Positions 43,160 to 53,979 of a DNA stretch of 64,000 bases are shown here, one piece after another. Made by a program: the position numbers and the translations under genes. The notes under the pieces were generated by a model. It had not been told where the DNA came from. It searched no databases and was given only the letters and a program-made list of their open reading frames with translations. The number at the start of each line of letters is the position of its first letter. The stretch's first letter is position 1. Origin of the DNA: Bilabrum cf. latius (lineage: Eukaryota; Bigyra: Bicosoecida; Bigyra; Bicosoecida); contig OZ237752.1 in assembly GCA_965178125.1 (NCBI GenBank), forward strand, positions 124,001 through 188,000, written 5' to 3'.

Positions 43160-45205
43160 TCACTTGGCGGATCTCAACAGGAGGTTGAGCAGTTCAGCAG
43201 CAAGACCTGCGAGTTTAGATGCATCCCGCGCTCTGATTCCGTCGAAGAAATTCCTTAAGTGGTCCTCCTCAGTGTCTTCGCGTATCAGTGCGCCTAAGAG
43301 CTGAGGCACTGTACCGATGCCCTAAACAATACGCTGACCATCCCCTTCCAGCGGGAACGCAACTCGTAGCGAGCTCTGCCAGTGGGTGCCGAACTACTCG
43401 CCTGCGTTGATCACTCCCGCGTAGATATGATCGGGCAGGGCAGATACGATGCTGTGGGCGCCAGCTAGCCGACCGGGGTCGTTCATCTCCACAAGCGAGT
43501 GCAGCACAAGACCCATGGCGTACACCGCAGGGTCGCGGGTCAAATCACGCGCAGCTGGAAGTTGATCTCTGGGAACTTCCAGGGCGTCTAGGAGTGCCTC
43601 TATAAGAGGGTCTCTCTTGCTGGTGTGCCGCCAAAATGGGTGGCCCGCGCTCGGAGGGACTGCCTCGAGCCCGACCAGCATGGAGTAATCACCATCTTCG
43701 ACGTAGTTTGCCTCGATCGCCGCATGAAGCAAGCCCATGCAGTCTAAGGCGCCCTCTGGAAGGGCCGGATCTGGGAGCCTGGACCGGAGACATGCCACCA
43801 CCGGGGGCTCTTGCTCCTCGTCGACAGCCCACATTGCCAGGGCCAGGTTGCCTCGCCTGCTCAGCCTCAGCTCAGCCGTCATGAACTCGAAGACCTCGGG
43901 AGCGGTTTCGTCGCGAGTGGTAACATCGGCACTGTAACCCTCCACGGTCTCCGCTAAGTCCACGAGGGCCTGGACAGCAGGGGGCTTCTTCCTGCCTTTG
44001 CCTACACCCGCACCCACACCCCCGGCTGAGAGCTCCATCACGGCGTGAGCGGAACCGGCAGCACCCGGATCAGGCCCCTCGCCGTCGACGGCCGCATAGT
44101 GCCCTTGCAGCATCCCGAAGATGTCGGTCTCCAGCACGGTGACTCCCGCTGCTCCAGACCCAGCTCCAGGTCCACCAGTGCCGGCACCAGAGGCAGCGGG
44201 AGGTATGCCCGCTCCAGCGTGGCTCCCACCGGCGGGAGGGTCTGCCAGATCACGGAACGTGTCAACGATCTTGGGCAGCAGCTCGGCGCCGATCGTGCGG
44301 AACGCCTAAAACATCCGGTCACCGTCACGTCCGATGCGGGCTTCGGCGAGTGCTCTTGTGACACAGGCTTGATAGGGCTCGCTCGCCAGGACGCGGAAGA
44401 AGTCTGTCCCGCGCATTGGAGTCCCGTCGCTTGGGATCGGGGGCATGTCCTCAGCCGTTGTTGCGGTCGCACAGATGGATCGTAGCCGCCCCATGTAGTC
44501 CTCGTTAAGCATCGCGGCTGTAGCAACGTTGCAGGTTCGTGCAATATCGTCGACTAGGCGGGCGAACGATGCGACCTGCTCCGGCTGCGACCCTGCATCG
44601 ACGGTCACTGCTGCGTCTCGCAGCAGGGCAATGAATCGCACCGCGGCATTGTCACCGCCTAATGGGCCGAGTAAGGCGAATTCTCGGATTGATTCAATGC
44701 TCTCGATCAGCTCATCGGAGCCTGCGCGGGATGTATGCCAGTGCGAGGGGGGGATGACGGTAGCGAGTGAGGGGCGATTTCGTGCTGTAGGTGCCATATT
44801 TCGGCATCTCTCACCATCACTGGGTTGAACTGGATGAACGCTTTCGGCCAAAAAGGCTAAAAGATCTCCGATTGTGTCGTCCTCATGGAGCAGGATGCGC
44901 TTGCCGCCAGCAGTGGCAGCTTCCGATCCGGCTACGCTTGCACGTATTTCCCATCGGTTATCTGTGGTACTTGCGATGCTTATGTGCTTCAATTCATCCC
45001 ATTCAGGTCCATCGAGGGAAAGGGTGAGCACGCCGTCCGGCTTCAGGTGCAGAGTGGCGCCTTCCAGCTCGAACGAATCGCCGTTTCTGCCAGATACAGC
45101 CCCTCTGGCGGTTCCCCTGAGACCAAGATGGCGATTATGTCGGATCCCTGATTTGGCATGGCATGTCCATAATGCAGATATCACTAGTAGAAGGCAAAAT
45201 TGCAT
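43160..45205 (-). CDS. Unknown secretory-pathway protein
   Basis: 681 residues, single exon, stop TGA at 43162-43160. It starts with a clear signal peptide (MQFCLLLVISALWTCHA). TAG-Gln codons at minus-strand first bases 44308, 43396 and 43324; the last two extend the protein by about 78 residues that stay helical to the natural TGA. The body is made of amphipathic helices (FARLVDDIARTCNVATAAML, FEFMTAELRLSRRGNLALAM, ALDCMGLLHAAIEANYV) separated by Gly/Ala-rich loops, suggesting an alpha-solenoid. There is no transmembrane anchor, no ER-retention tail and no recognisable catalytic motif. Divergent from the neighbouring ankyrin-type gene with 140 bases between ATGs. I do not recognise the family. 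Confidence 0.7.
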
Positions 45206-45345
45206 GGTTTAGGCTTTGGTGGCGTTGGTTTTGGTTCGATGTCAGGTTCCACCACAGTGCTCAGGGAACGTTCATTCACTTGACTCATTCGGAGTCACAA
45301 ACTTTACACGTTCACCGAGATATCGTCAACACTTCACACCCTAGG
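45206..45345. promoter_or_regulatory. Short bidirectional promoter region
   Basis: 140 bases separate the start codons of the divergent genes at 45205 (-) and 45346 (+). Regulatory function is inferred from spacing only. Confidence 0.45.
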
Positions 45346-46836
45346 ATGGCCCAGCTGACAGATTTATTTGATTCATTGGTAAGCGAACTTCGGAAAGGCT
45401 CGATTGAGTCGTTGTCACCAGAACGAATCCAATATTTCTGCAGCATACTTCGGTCGCCTGCTGGCAGGGTGCTGTCGCATATGCGATCGGAAACTTCCGT
45501 GAGGACAAATTCTGTAGACTTCCTAAGTTTCCCTTTAGCGTTGCGGTGAGTGAGTCTAGACCTGGCAGCGTCTTTGGATTATACCTCGCAGAACCGTGAG
45601 GGTGTTAGATACATCCACGGTGTAATATCGCACGTGTGGAGTACGAAGCTAAGCGTAGCAAATGCGATAGCAGAAACAGGCGCGAGTCTAGATACGGATA
45701 TCATTGAGGTGAGAAAGACCCCAGCGTGGCATCGGATACGTGCTTGGTAGGAGATGCTGGATCAAGAACAGTACATCATTACTAGCACCAAGCACTTGCA
45801 GGTTCCGGAAAAGGGCTTAGAAAAGTGGCAATTTGCCTTTTTCTCTTGTGCTTCAAGGATGTTGCGTAAGCTGCCTGCCTTCGAGGCGGCCTTATTTTGG
45901 CGCAGCAGGTACACCATCCAGGCTGACGATGTGAGCTGCTCCACTCGTACAAGCACCAAGCCTCTTCCAAATTGCCCTCATGACTATCGAATCCAATTTG
46001 AAATGTAATTTTTCATATCACCGAAGCCTCGCGTCAGGGACCAAATCCGCGGGTACGCCATCGTTAAGTAGCACCAGATCTGCTGGCTGTGTCCTTTGTT
46101 CCATGCCGGACTAATGGTGTTCGCTCCGCCAAGCGAAGTAGATCCAATGGACTTGTGGCTGTTCATGAGACAACCTATGCATGTGGTGAACCTGTTTGTC
46201 CAGTGGACGAAGGATTACCCGCATGACCCCAGGGCCTGGCTGCTGGCCATGTACAAGCACCTGGACCCTGCCTTGCTGGCCGGGGTGCAGTACTACAATC
46301 CCTACAGGGCCAGGATGAGACACATGCTGCACTGGAGAAGGGCCGCGGCAGCGCGGAGAGACGCTAGCATGGTCTTCCAGGCTGCGGCGGAGGGCAGGCC
46401 GCTGGAGCTGGCCAAGCGGCTGAGGCTGGGCCGGCTGGCCGGCGGGCATTTGATGGCAGGCCCCTCGGACAGGGGTGCAAGCAGCGATAGCGACAAAGGA
46501 GCTGGAGCAGGGAAGAAGCATGCGACAGAGGGCTACAACGCGCTGACGGCTGCATGCGCGGCTGGCCATGGGGAGTGCGTGAGGGTGTTGGTCAGGGAGC
46601 GGTGGGACGCGGACTGGTACCTGAAGGGTCGTGACCCGGGGGGGAGGGGCTGCTGGGAGGTGGCAAAAGGCGATGCGGTGGGTGTGCTGGAGGAGATCAG
46701 AAGGGACCCGCTGATGCTATGCGAGGACCTGCCCCCCACTGCTGGCTCTGTCGGTGATGGCGGTATCAGCGGCGGTGGTGTGGCAGGTGGGAATACTCGT
46801 GGTAGTGCTCCTGATTGCATCAACCCACCAAGCTGA
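45346..46836 (+). CDS. Unknown protein with ankyrin-like C-terminus
   Basis: Three exons (45346-45498, 45592-45930, 46078-46836) give 416 residues; both introns start GTGAGG or GTGAGC, end GCAG or CCAG, and join in phase 0. One TAG-Gln is at 45748-45750. The N-terminal part is helical (LFDSLVSELRKGSIESL, YIHGVISHVWSTKL). A central conserved-looking segment (DLWLFMRQPMHVVNLFVQW) follows. The C-terminus has an ankyrin-type repeat (YNALTAACAAGHGECVRVLV) and a second imperfect one (GCWEVAKGDAVGVLEEI). Stop TGA. An alternative donor at 45546 would need a weaker acceptor. No enzyme signature; protein-protein interaction is the most that can be inferred. Confidence 0.65.
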
Positions 46837-47479
46837 CTGCACTGCACTGCCCATGAACTGCCTGTCGGGTTGGGCGCGGCTTCGTGAGGAACCGAAAAAT
46901 GCGCTCTTTCTTCTCGAAGATGGCGGCGGGTCACCAGCATCAATCCAATCGGGTTGCTCTGCTGGGGCCATCACGCGGTTCGGTTCAACCCCGGGGGTCC
47001 TCGACACGTGAGACGCAGCCTGTATCATGTGAGGGTAACAGCCTGTTTGCTCGTCCTGCATAGAGCGAGGCAACTGAATGCATGGAACAGCAGCAGCATG
47101 AGGGCAACTCGCTTGCCATGGGTTATGTATGGGCCTTGCCATGGCCCATTGGTCTGGTGCCCAACTGGTACTATCGACCAACGACAGCCGGCGGGCACAC
47201 AGACCCAGGCATTGGCCGTCACAGTGGCGTCCTGGGAGTGGCGCTTGGTACAGACGTGTCGCACCGACGGTCACTGTGTCGGGTGATGACGTCGACTGAC
47301 CCTACGACGACGACCCGCTGCGCGACCCGCCATGGTTGGTAAATGCTCGCAACTAAAAACCCGTTTTGCAGACTGCAGGAAGTCGAAGTCCTTTTTTCAC
47401 ACAATCGAACAGCCTGCCTTGATCAGCAGCAAATTCAGTGTTGAGTCTATTTATCTACTTAACGCAACACAATCAAAGC
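46837..47479. other. Intergenic region upstream of the hexosaminidase gene
   Basis: 643 bases with mixed composition. Short ORFs on both strands (for example 46954-47286 plus, 46717-47274 minus) lack domains and look like chance. The last 130 bases are AT-richer and should hold the hexosaminidase promoter. Confidence 0.4.
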
Positions 47480-49120
47480 ATGCGATCCTATGTGGCAGCA
47501 GTAGCCGCAGCCGGAATCCTCGCCTCTCCAGGCCTCGCCGGCCTTCTTTGGCCGTACCCGCAGCAATTCAACGCTGCCAGCCCCGCGGTGCAGCTGAATG
47601 TAGATGCTTCTTCATTCAGCATCAATCTGAAATCTGCGAGCGGTCCGGAGACTCCGCACCTGCAGGACTCGATCCAAAGGTATTCCAAGATCTTTTTCGT
47701 GCAAAAGACCAGCTACTACCCGCCGGGCACGGGCAATGAGGCGCATGTTGCTCCCCATTCTGCATCACTGGTATCGCTGGATGTGACAGTGGCGGACAGC
47801 GCGGCTCCGCTGGAGCTGGGCGTGAACGAGTCGTACTCGCTGCATGTCCCGTCGAGCGGCGGGAGCGCCACATTGCAAGCCGAGACGGTGTGGGGCGCGA
47901 TGCGGGGCCTGGAGACGATGTCGCAGCTGCTGGACTGGAGCGGTGACGGGAATACGTTTGAGACACCGGCGTGCGAGGTTGTGGATTTCCCTCGCTTCTC
48001 GTGGCGCGGCACGATGATCGACACATCGAGGCATTATTTACCGATGCCCACGCTGTATCGGGTGCTTGACGGGATGAGCTACAACAAGCAGAACCGCTTC
48101 CACTGGCATCTGGTGGACGATCAATCGTTCCCTTTCGTGAGCAAGATGTTCCCGGACCTATCGGGCAAGGGGGCCTTTTACGCGCCGGCCACCACGCACA
48201 CGTACAGCCCGTCCGACGTGCAGGCCGTGATAGAGTACGCGAAGAACAGGGGCATCTCGGTGGTGCCTGAGTTCGACACACCGGGGCACACGGCATCGTG
48301 GGGGGCGGGGTATCCTGACCTGCTGACGGCGTGCTACGACAAGCAGGGGCAGCCGGATGGCACGCGGTACGCCATCAACCCCACGCTGAACGGGACGTGG
48401 TCTTTCTTGGACGCGTTCTTCGGCGAGGTGTCTGGCGTGTTCCCTGACGCGTACGTGCACGTGGGCGGGGATGAGGTGAGCTTCGGGTGCTGGCAGTCGA
48501 ATCCGGGCGTGCAGGCGTGGATGAAGGCGCGCGGGTGGACGGACTACTCCAAGCTGGAGAACTACTACGTGCAGCGGGTGATCGACATGATGACCCAGGA
48601 GCACAATCGGAGCGTGATCGGCTGGCAGGAGCTGTTTGACAACGGCCTGGCCCTGCCCGAGAGCACCGTGGTGGACGTCTGGAAGGGGCACGGCACGGAC
48701 GCGTGGAAGGCAGAGATGGGCAAGGTGACCAAAGCGGGGCATAGGGCGCTGCTGAGTGCGCCGTACTACCTAAACTACATCTCGTACGGGGACGATGCGA
48801 ACACTTACTACTCGGTGGAGCCGACCGATTTCGGCGGGGACGAGCAGCAGCAGTCTCTGCTCATGGGCACCCAGGCCTGCATCTGGGGGGAGTGGGTTGA
48901 TGCGACCAACGTGATCTCGCGATTCTTCCCGCGGTCATCCGCCGTGGCAGAGCGTGGATGGAGCGCCAAGAGCAAGAACTCCACCACAGAGATGACGCCA
49001 AGGCTCCATGCGCACCGCTGCCGCATGAACTACCGGGGGCTGCAGGCGGAACCGCAGGACCGCTCGACGCCCTGCCCCTCCGAATGGAATCCCGCGTACA
49101 ACTCGCCCTGGTCCTCATGA
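47480..49120 (+). CDS. Secreted beta-N-acetylhexosaminidase (GH20)
   Basis: 546 residues, one exon, no TAG, stop TGA. It removes terminal GlcNAc/GalNAc from glycans or chitooligosaccharides by substrate-assisted catalysis. A signal peptide (MRSYVAAVAAAGILASPGLA) precedes LLWPYPQQF, the usual N-terminal motif. The GH20 barrel is complete: FSWRGTMIDTSRHYLP, NRFHWHLVDDQSFPF, VVPEFDTPGHTASWG, VHVGGDEVSFGCW with the catalytic Asp-Glu pair (D331, E332), IGWQELF, VVDVWKG and CIWGEWVDATN. The C-terminus, RCRMNYRGLQAEPQ, leads into a short Cys/Pro extension. The start at 47480 is the first ATG after in-frame non-coding sequence and places the signal peptide correctly. Likely extracellular or lysosomal/vacuolar. 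Confidence 0.95.
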   Translation: MRSYVAAVAAAGILASPGLAGLLWPYPQQFNAASPAVQLNVDASSFSINLKSASGPETPHLQDSIQRYSKIFFVQKTSYYPPGTGNEAHVAPHSASLVSLDVTVADSAAPLELGVNESYSLHVPSSGGSATLQAETVWGAMRGLETMSQLLDWSGDGNTFETPACEVVDFPRFSWRGTMIDTSRHYLPMPTLYRVLDGMSYNKQNRFHWHLVDDQSFPFVSKMFPDLSGKGAFYAPATTHTYSPSDVQAVIEYAKNRGISVVPEFDTPGHTASWGAGYPDLLTACYDKQGQPDGTRYAINPTLNGTWSFLDAFFGEVSGVFPDAYVHVGGDEVSFGCWQSNPGVQAWMKARGWTDYSKLENYYVQRVIDMMTQEHNRSVIGWQELFDNGLALPESTVVDVWKGHGTDAWKAEMGKVTKAGHRALLSAPYYLNYISYGDDANTYYSVEPTDFGGDEQQQSLLMGTQACIWGEWVDATNVISRFFPRSSAVAERGWSAKSKNSTTEMTPRLHAHRCRMNYRGLQAEPQDRSTPCPSEWNPAYNSPWSS

Positions 49121-49287
49121 ATTTTGAGGGTGAGGTAACCGCGTAAGGTGGAACGAGGATGAGCGACTTACGTGCGGAAGATGAAGACAAAATTGCATGG
49201 TTTGTAGATTGCTTTTACCAACTATCCAAGGGTGCTCGGAAGTACACGATATAGATTATGATCATGTATACCCTATACACACGCCAT

Positions 49288-49400
49288 TCACAGCTCCTCG
49301 TCATTCCATGGCCGGACGTACTGGGGGATCCATTCCGCCGGGCATGGCGCCGCGCTTTCTTGTGGTTCCGCCTGCAGCCCCCTAGATCTGGATCTAGAGT
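49288..49400 (-). pseudogene. Inverted relic of a GH20 hexosaminidase C-terminus
   Basis: On the minus strand a short frame reads SRGLQAEPQESAAPCPAEW...PWNDEEL then TGA (49290-49288), clearly related to the end of the neighbouring intact gene (RGLQAEPQDRSTPCPSEW). A 19-base perfect inverted match links 49035-49053 with 49364-49382. Upstream on the minus strand nothing resembles the GH20 barrel, and the next gene occupies that strand from 49548. It therefore looks like the remnant of an inverted paralogue rather than a working last exon. Confidence 0.7.
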
Positions 49401-49547
49401 TCTCAACCCGGTACTGCAAAATTGATGATCGACCCGGAGTGGGTCCAACTTCAACTTGGATTGCCCGCCGCCGCCCGGACGAGCTCGAGCCCTGTGTGTA
49501 GCTCATATTGGCTCAAGCAATCTGATCTGATCTGCAGCAAGCAAGAA

Positions 49548-51764
49548 TCATGTGCTGGCTCCAGTCCCACCCACCCCAGCCATGGAGGCTGCGAGCGCCT
49601 CAGCCTGCTCCTGCGACACACTTCGGATGTCAAAGGTGGCCATGCCAGCCGTCTGGGTCACGCCCATGGCGCCGGCGGCCCCAGGCCCAGCACCGCCCCC
49701 TGGCATGCTCGCCTTCGACTTTGCCTCTGCCTCGAGGATGGCGGGATCCGGCCCCGCGTCCTCGGGCACGGGGTTGGTGGCTGGCCCCATGTCGGGGGGT
49801 GACTTCCCCGGGGCGTGGAGGGCGGAATCGCCCTCTACCTTGAACGAAGGGACTATCCATGGCTTTCGTTCCGAGGCAGCTGCGATAACTCGTGGAAGTG
49901 ATCGACTGACTTGCTGATGATCGATGAGCAGAGGAACCTGCATGCCCTCAGGGCAGACAGCAGCCGTGCAACAAGAGCGCGCGCCACACAAACAAGCAGG
50001 CACTCTGTGGCCATGCCATGCCATGCCATGATCAGATCAACTGAATGATCGCATCAACTCACGCGTCTCCGTCCAGTGCGGCATGGGATAAGTCGGGTCA
50101 CCAGCGTTGAAATCGAACACGCGCTTCCAGTGGTTGTATTTGGCCACCAGCCGAGAGCGGGAAAACAACTGAGAGGGGGAGGGGGGGGGGGGGTTGATGC
50201 GAGGAAACAGCGATGGGAAATTACAAGAGGCAGATACGAATTGGGGCAAGCATCGGGGCAAAAAAGACGGGTTTGCCCATGGAGGGCAGCAGGACTTGTG
50301 CTAACCCCACGGTGCGATGCACCCTCACTGTGTCTAGTCCTGGGCACGCAGCCAGGAAGGGTCCAATCGTCACACCGGAAGACCTCTCGATGATCGGGTC
50401 GGTCTTGCTGTACAGCCGCAGGGAGCAGCCCGTCAGGTCCCGGGTCCGGAGCTGCTTGCACGCCACTGCAAACTCGCAGCCCGCGCACGTCCTGAGGAAC
50501 ACAGAGTCGCTGGAGGCCGCGACGAAGACCCTGCAGTTGGTCAGTCTGTCTGCCTGCACCGTTCCGCTGGCATCCAGCAGCAGCACGGTGCAGTTCTCCA
50601 GGTCGGCCAGCTTCACGGCATTCCCGTCAAGCTCCCCCGCCCACCGGACCAGGGTCGAGTCCTTTTTGCCGTGGAAGGAGTAGAACACGCGGGCCATGTG
50701 CCGCCGGTACGTGCGCTCGTCGTCGAACGTCGCCCCGTCGGGGGCCGTGAACTTGGGCGCCGCGGAGGCGGCTGCGGAACCAGCATCCAGTGCACCAGCG
50801 CCAGCGCCAGCCCCGGCAGCAGCAGCCTGCCTCTGCCTCTTTAGAGCCAGGGCCTCCTTGAATGAGAGCTTCTTGCCACCTGCCCCCTCCTTGCTGGATG
50901 CAGCCGCCTCCTCCTGCTGCTTCTTTCGCTTCAGGGCCAGGGCTTCTTTGAATGACAGCTTTTTCGGGGGGTCGCTGCTGCCGGTGCTGCCCGGCTCTCC
51001 CGGGGTCGATTCGGGCCGCTGCTAGGCGGCGGCAGCAGCCTCCGCGGTCTTTTTCTTTTTCAAGGCAAGAGCTTCGCGGAACGATAGCTTCGATGATGGC
51101 TCGGGTGCGGCCTGTGGCTGCTGCTATGGCGGTGCCTGCGTGGAAGGCCCCAGCGGTGGCGGCGCCGTGGCTGGCGGGCCCGCCGGACCTCCCTGGGGCA
51201 GCGTCGGCGCGACGCGAGGAGGAGGGGCCTGCGATGCAGCGCCGCCCGCTGCAGCAACGCTAGCACGTGGCGGCTCAGCAGCGGAGCCGCCGGCCGATCG
51301 CGAGGTGGCCTTGGCCTTTGCCCTATCGAAGGCATCTTGCGCGGTGGCAACAGCGACCTCCGCGGTCTCTTTGCTGAGCCTTATGCGACTTGCCACTTCC
51401 TGGCCGTACTAGTAGTGCACTAACAGCTCAAGTAGTGACTTGTAAGGGACCGCTGCGCGGATGGCCAAGGAAGTGCATGGAATTTATCAAACGAGGTTTT
51501 TGCTTGCTGTGCTTGGTTGCAAACAAGCCACACTGTGATACCGATCAAGACCTCACACCGTTCTTTATTCTTGTCGAATAGTTTCTGCAGCTTCATAGCT
51601 CGTACCAGGTCGGCCGTAGAACATGCTGATAGCCCCGGAGGGTGCTCGCTGTCAAACTTTTCCAAGACACGCGACAGCTTGTTCCGGGCCAGAAATTCCC
51701 TGACTAAACCTCGCGTCAACGATTGCACCGCATCAAATACCAGCGGCGTTCCCGCTGATGCCAT
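49548..51764 (-). CDS. LisH-like plus TBCC (cofactor C / RP2-like) protein
   Basis: Four exons (51764-51557, 51452-50329, 50168-50063, 49879-49548) give 589 residues, stop TGA. N-terminus: LVREFLARNKLSRVLEKFDSE ... KLQKLFDKNKERSVPYKSLLELL, resembling the LisH-like start of MINDY4-type proteins. Then three copies of K-LSFKEALALKRK-like repeats (51090-51050, 50975-50935, 50880-50840). The C-CAP/TBCC beta-helix follows: GNAVKLADLENCTVLLLD, GCEFAVACKQLRTRDL, CSLRLYSKTDPIIERS, closest in feel to RP2/XRP2, whose TBCC domain is a GAP for ARL3 in ciliary trafficking. The Arg of QLRTRD is kept. There is no MGC myristoylation start and no NDK-like C-terminal domain as in RP2. TAG-Gln at minus-strand first bases 51411, 51126 and 51024, two beside CAG codons. 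Confidence 0.8.
50011..50030. repeat. (CCATG)4 microsatellite in an intron
   Basis: Four perfect CCATG units inside the third intron (50062-49880) of the LisH-TBCC gene. Confidence 0.9.
50181..50193. repeat. G13 homopolymer beside a splice acceptor
   Basis: On the coding (minus) strand this is a run of 13 C just before CTCTCAG, the acceptor at 50169, so it doubles as the polypyrimidine tract of intron 2 of the LisH-TBCC gene. Confidence 0.85.
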
Positions 51765-51926
51765 CAAAGTTGATCTGTGGTCTAGTTGGGCAACCGAATC
51801 CGCTCGCACCCGTTGGTGGTTTGGGCCGCAGCGGTGACGAGTGGGTGCACTCAACACGATCCAAAAATGCGATAGCTGGGTGCCACGCACTGCACACATT
51901 AGAATTCGAGCCTCTTCCCCCAGTCC

Positions 51927-53805
<1,879 letters not shown>

Positions 53806-53979
53806 GCCTGCAAGTGTCGCCGCTGTGAGCGCGATTGCCTTTGCTGCTCGTTGGAGCAAGGTTGCAACCGCTCGGTCGAAGGCGGAGTATCGGGGTGCGA
53901 AAGAGCAAACTGTGGTACGTTTCATGCATATCAGACATTCTCCGAAACTGTGTGTGCAGCACACGCCCTGCCCTGCGTC

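Larger units (their letters stand above)
5357..50323. repeat. Dispersed exact 11-mer GGTGCATCGCA / TGCGATGCACC
   Basis: Six exact copies: 5357, 6435 and 7044 (plus); 25588, 35823 and 50313 (reverse). Shorter cores (TGCATCGCA or GCGATGCACC) occur at 350 and 19605. The copy at 50313-50323 is inside an intron of the LisH-TBCC gene (50328-50169), so it is not a protein motif. Confidence 0.8.

Noticed and set aside
45546-45608. Alternative first intron in the ankyrin-type gene
   Set aside because: The donor at 45546 would need the weak acceptor GTGTTAG at 45608. The 45499/45591 pair has a better donor and acceptor and keeps phase 0.
49552-49917. Plus-strand ORF opposite the last exon of the LisH-TBCC gene
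   Set aside because: The minus-strand exon is in phase with the upstream exons and reads as a plausible tail; the plus frame is its shadow.
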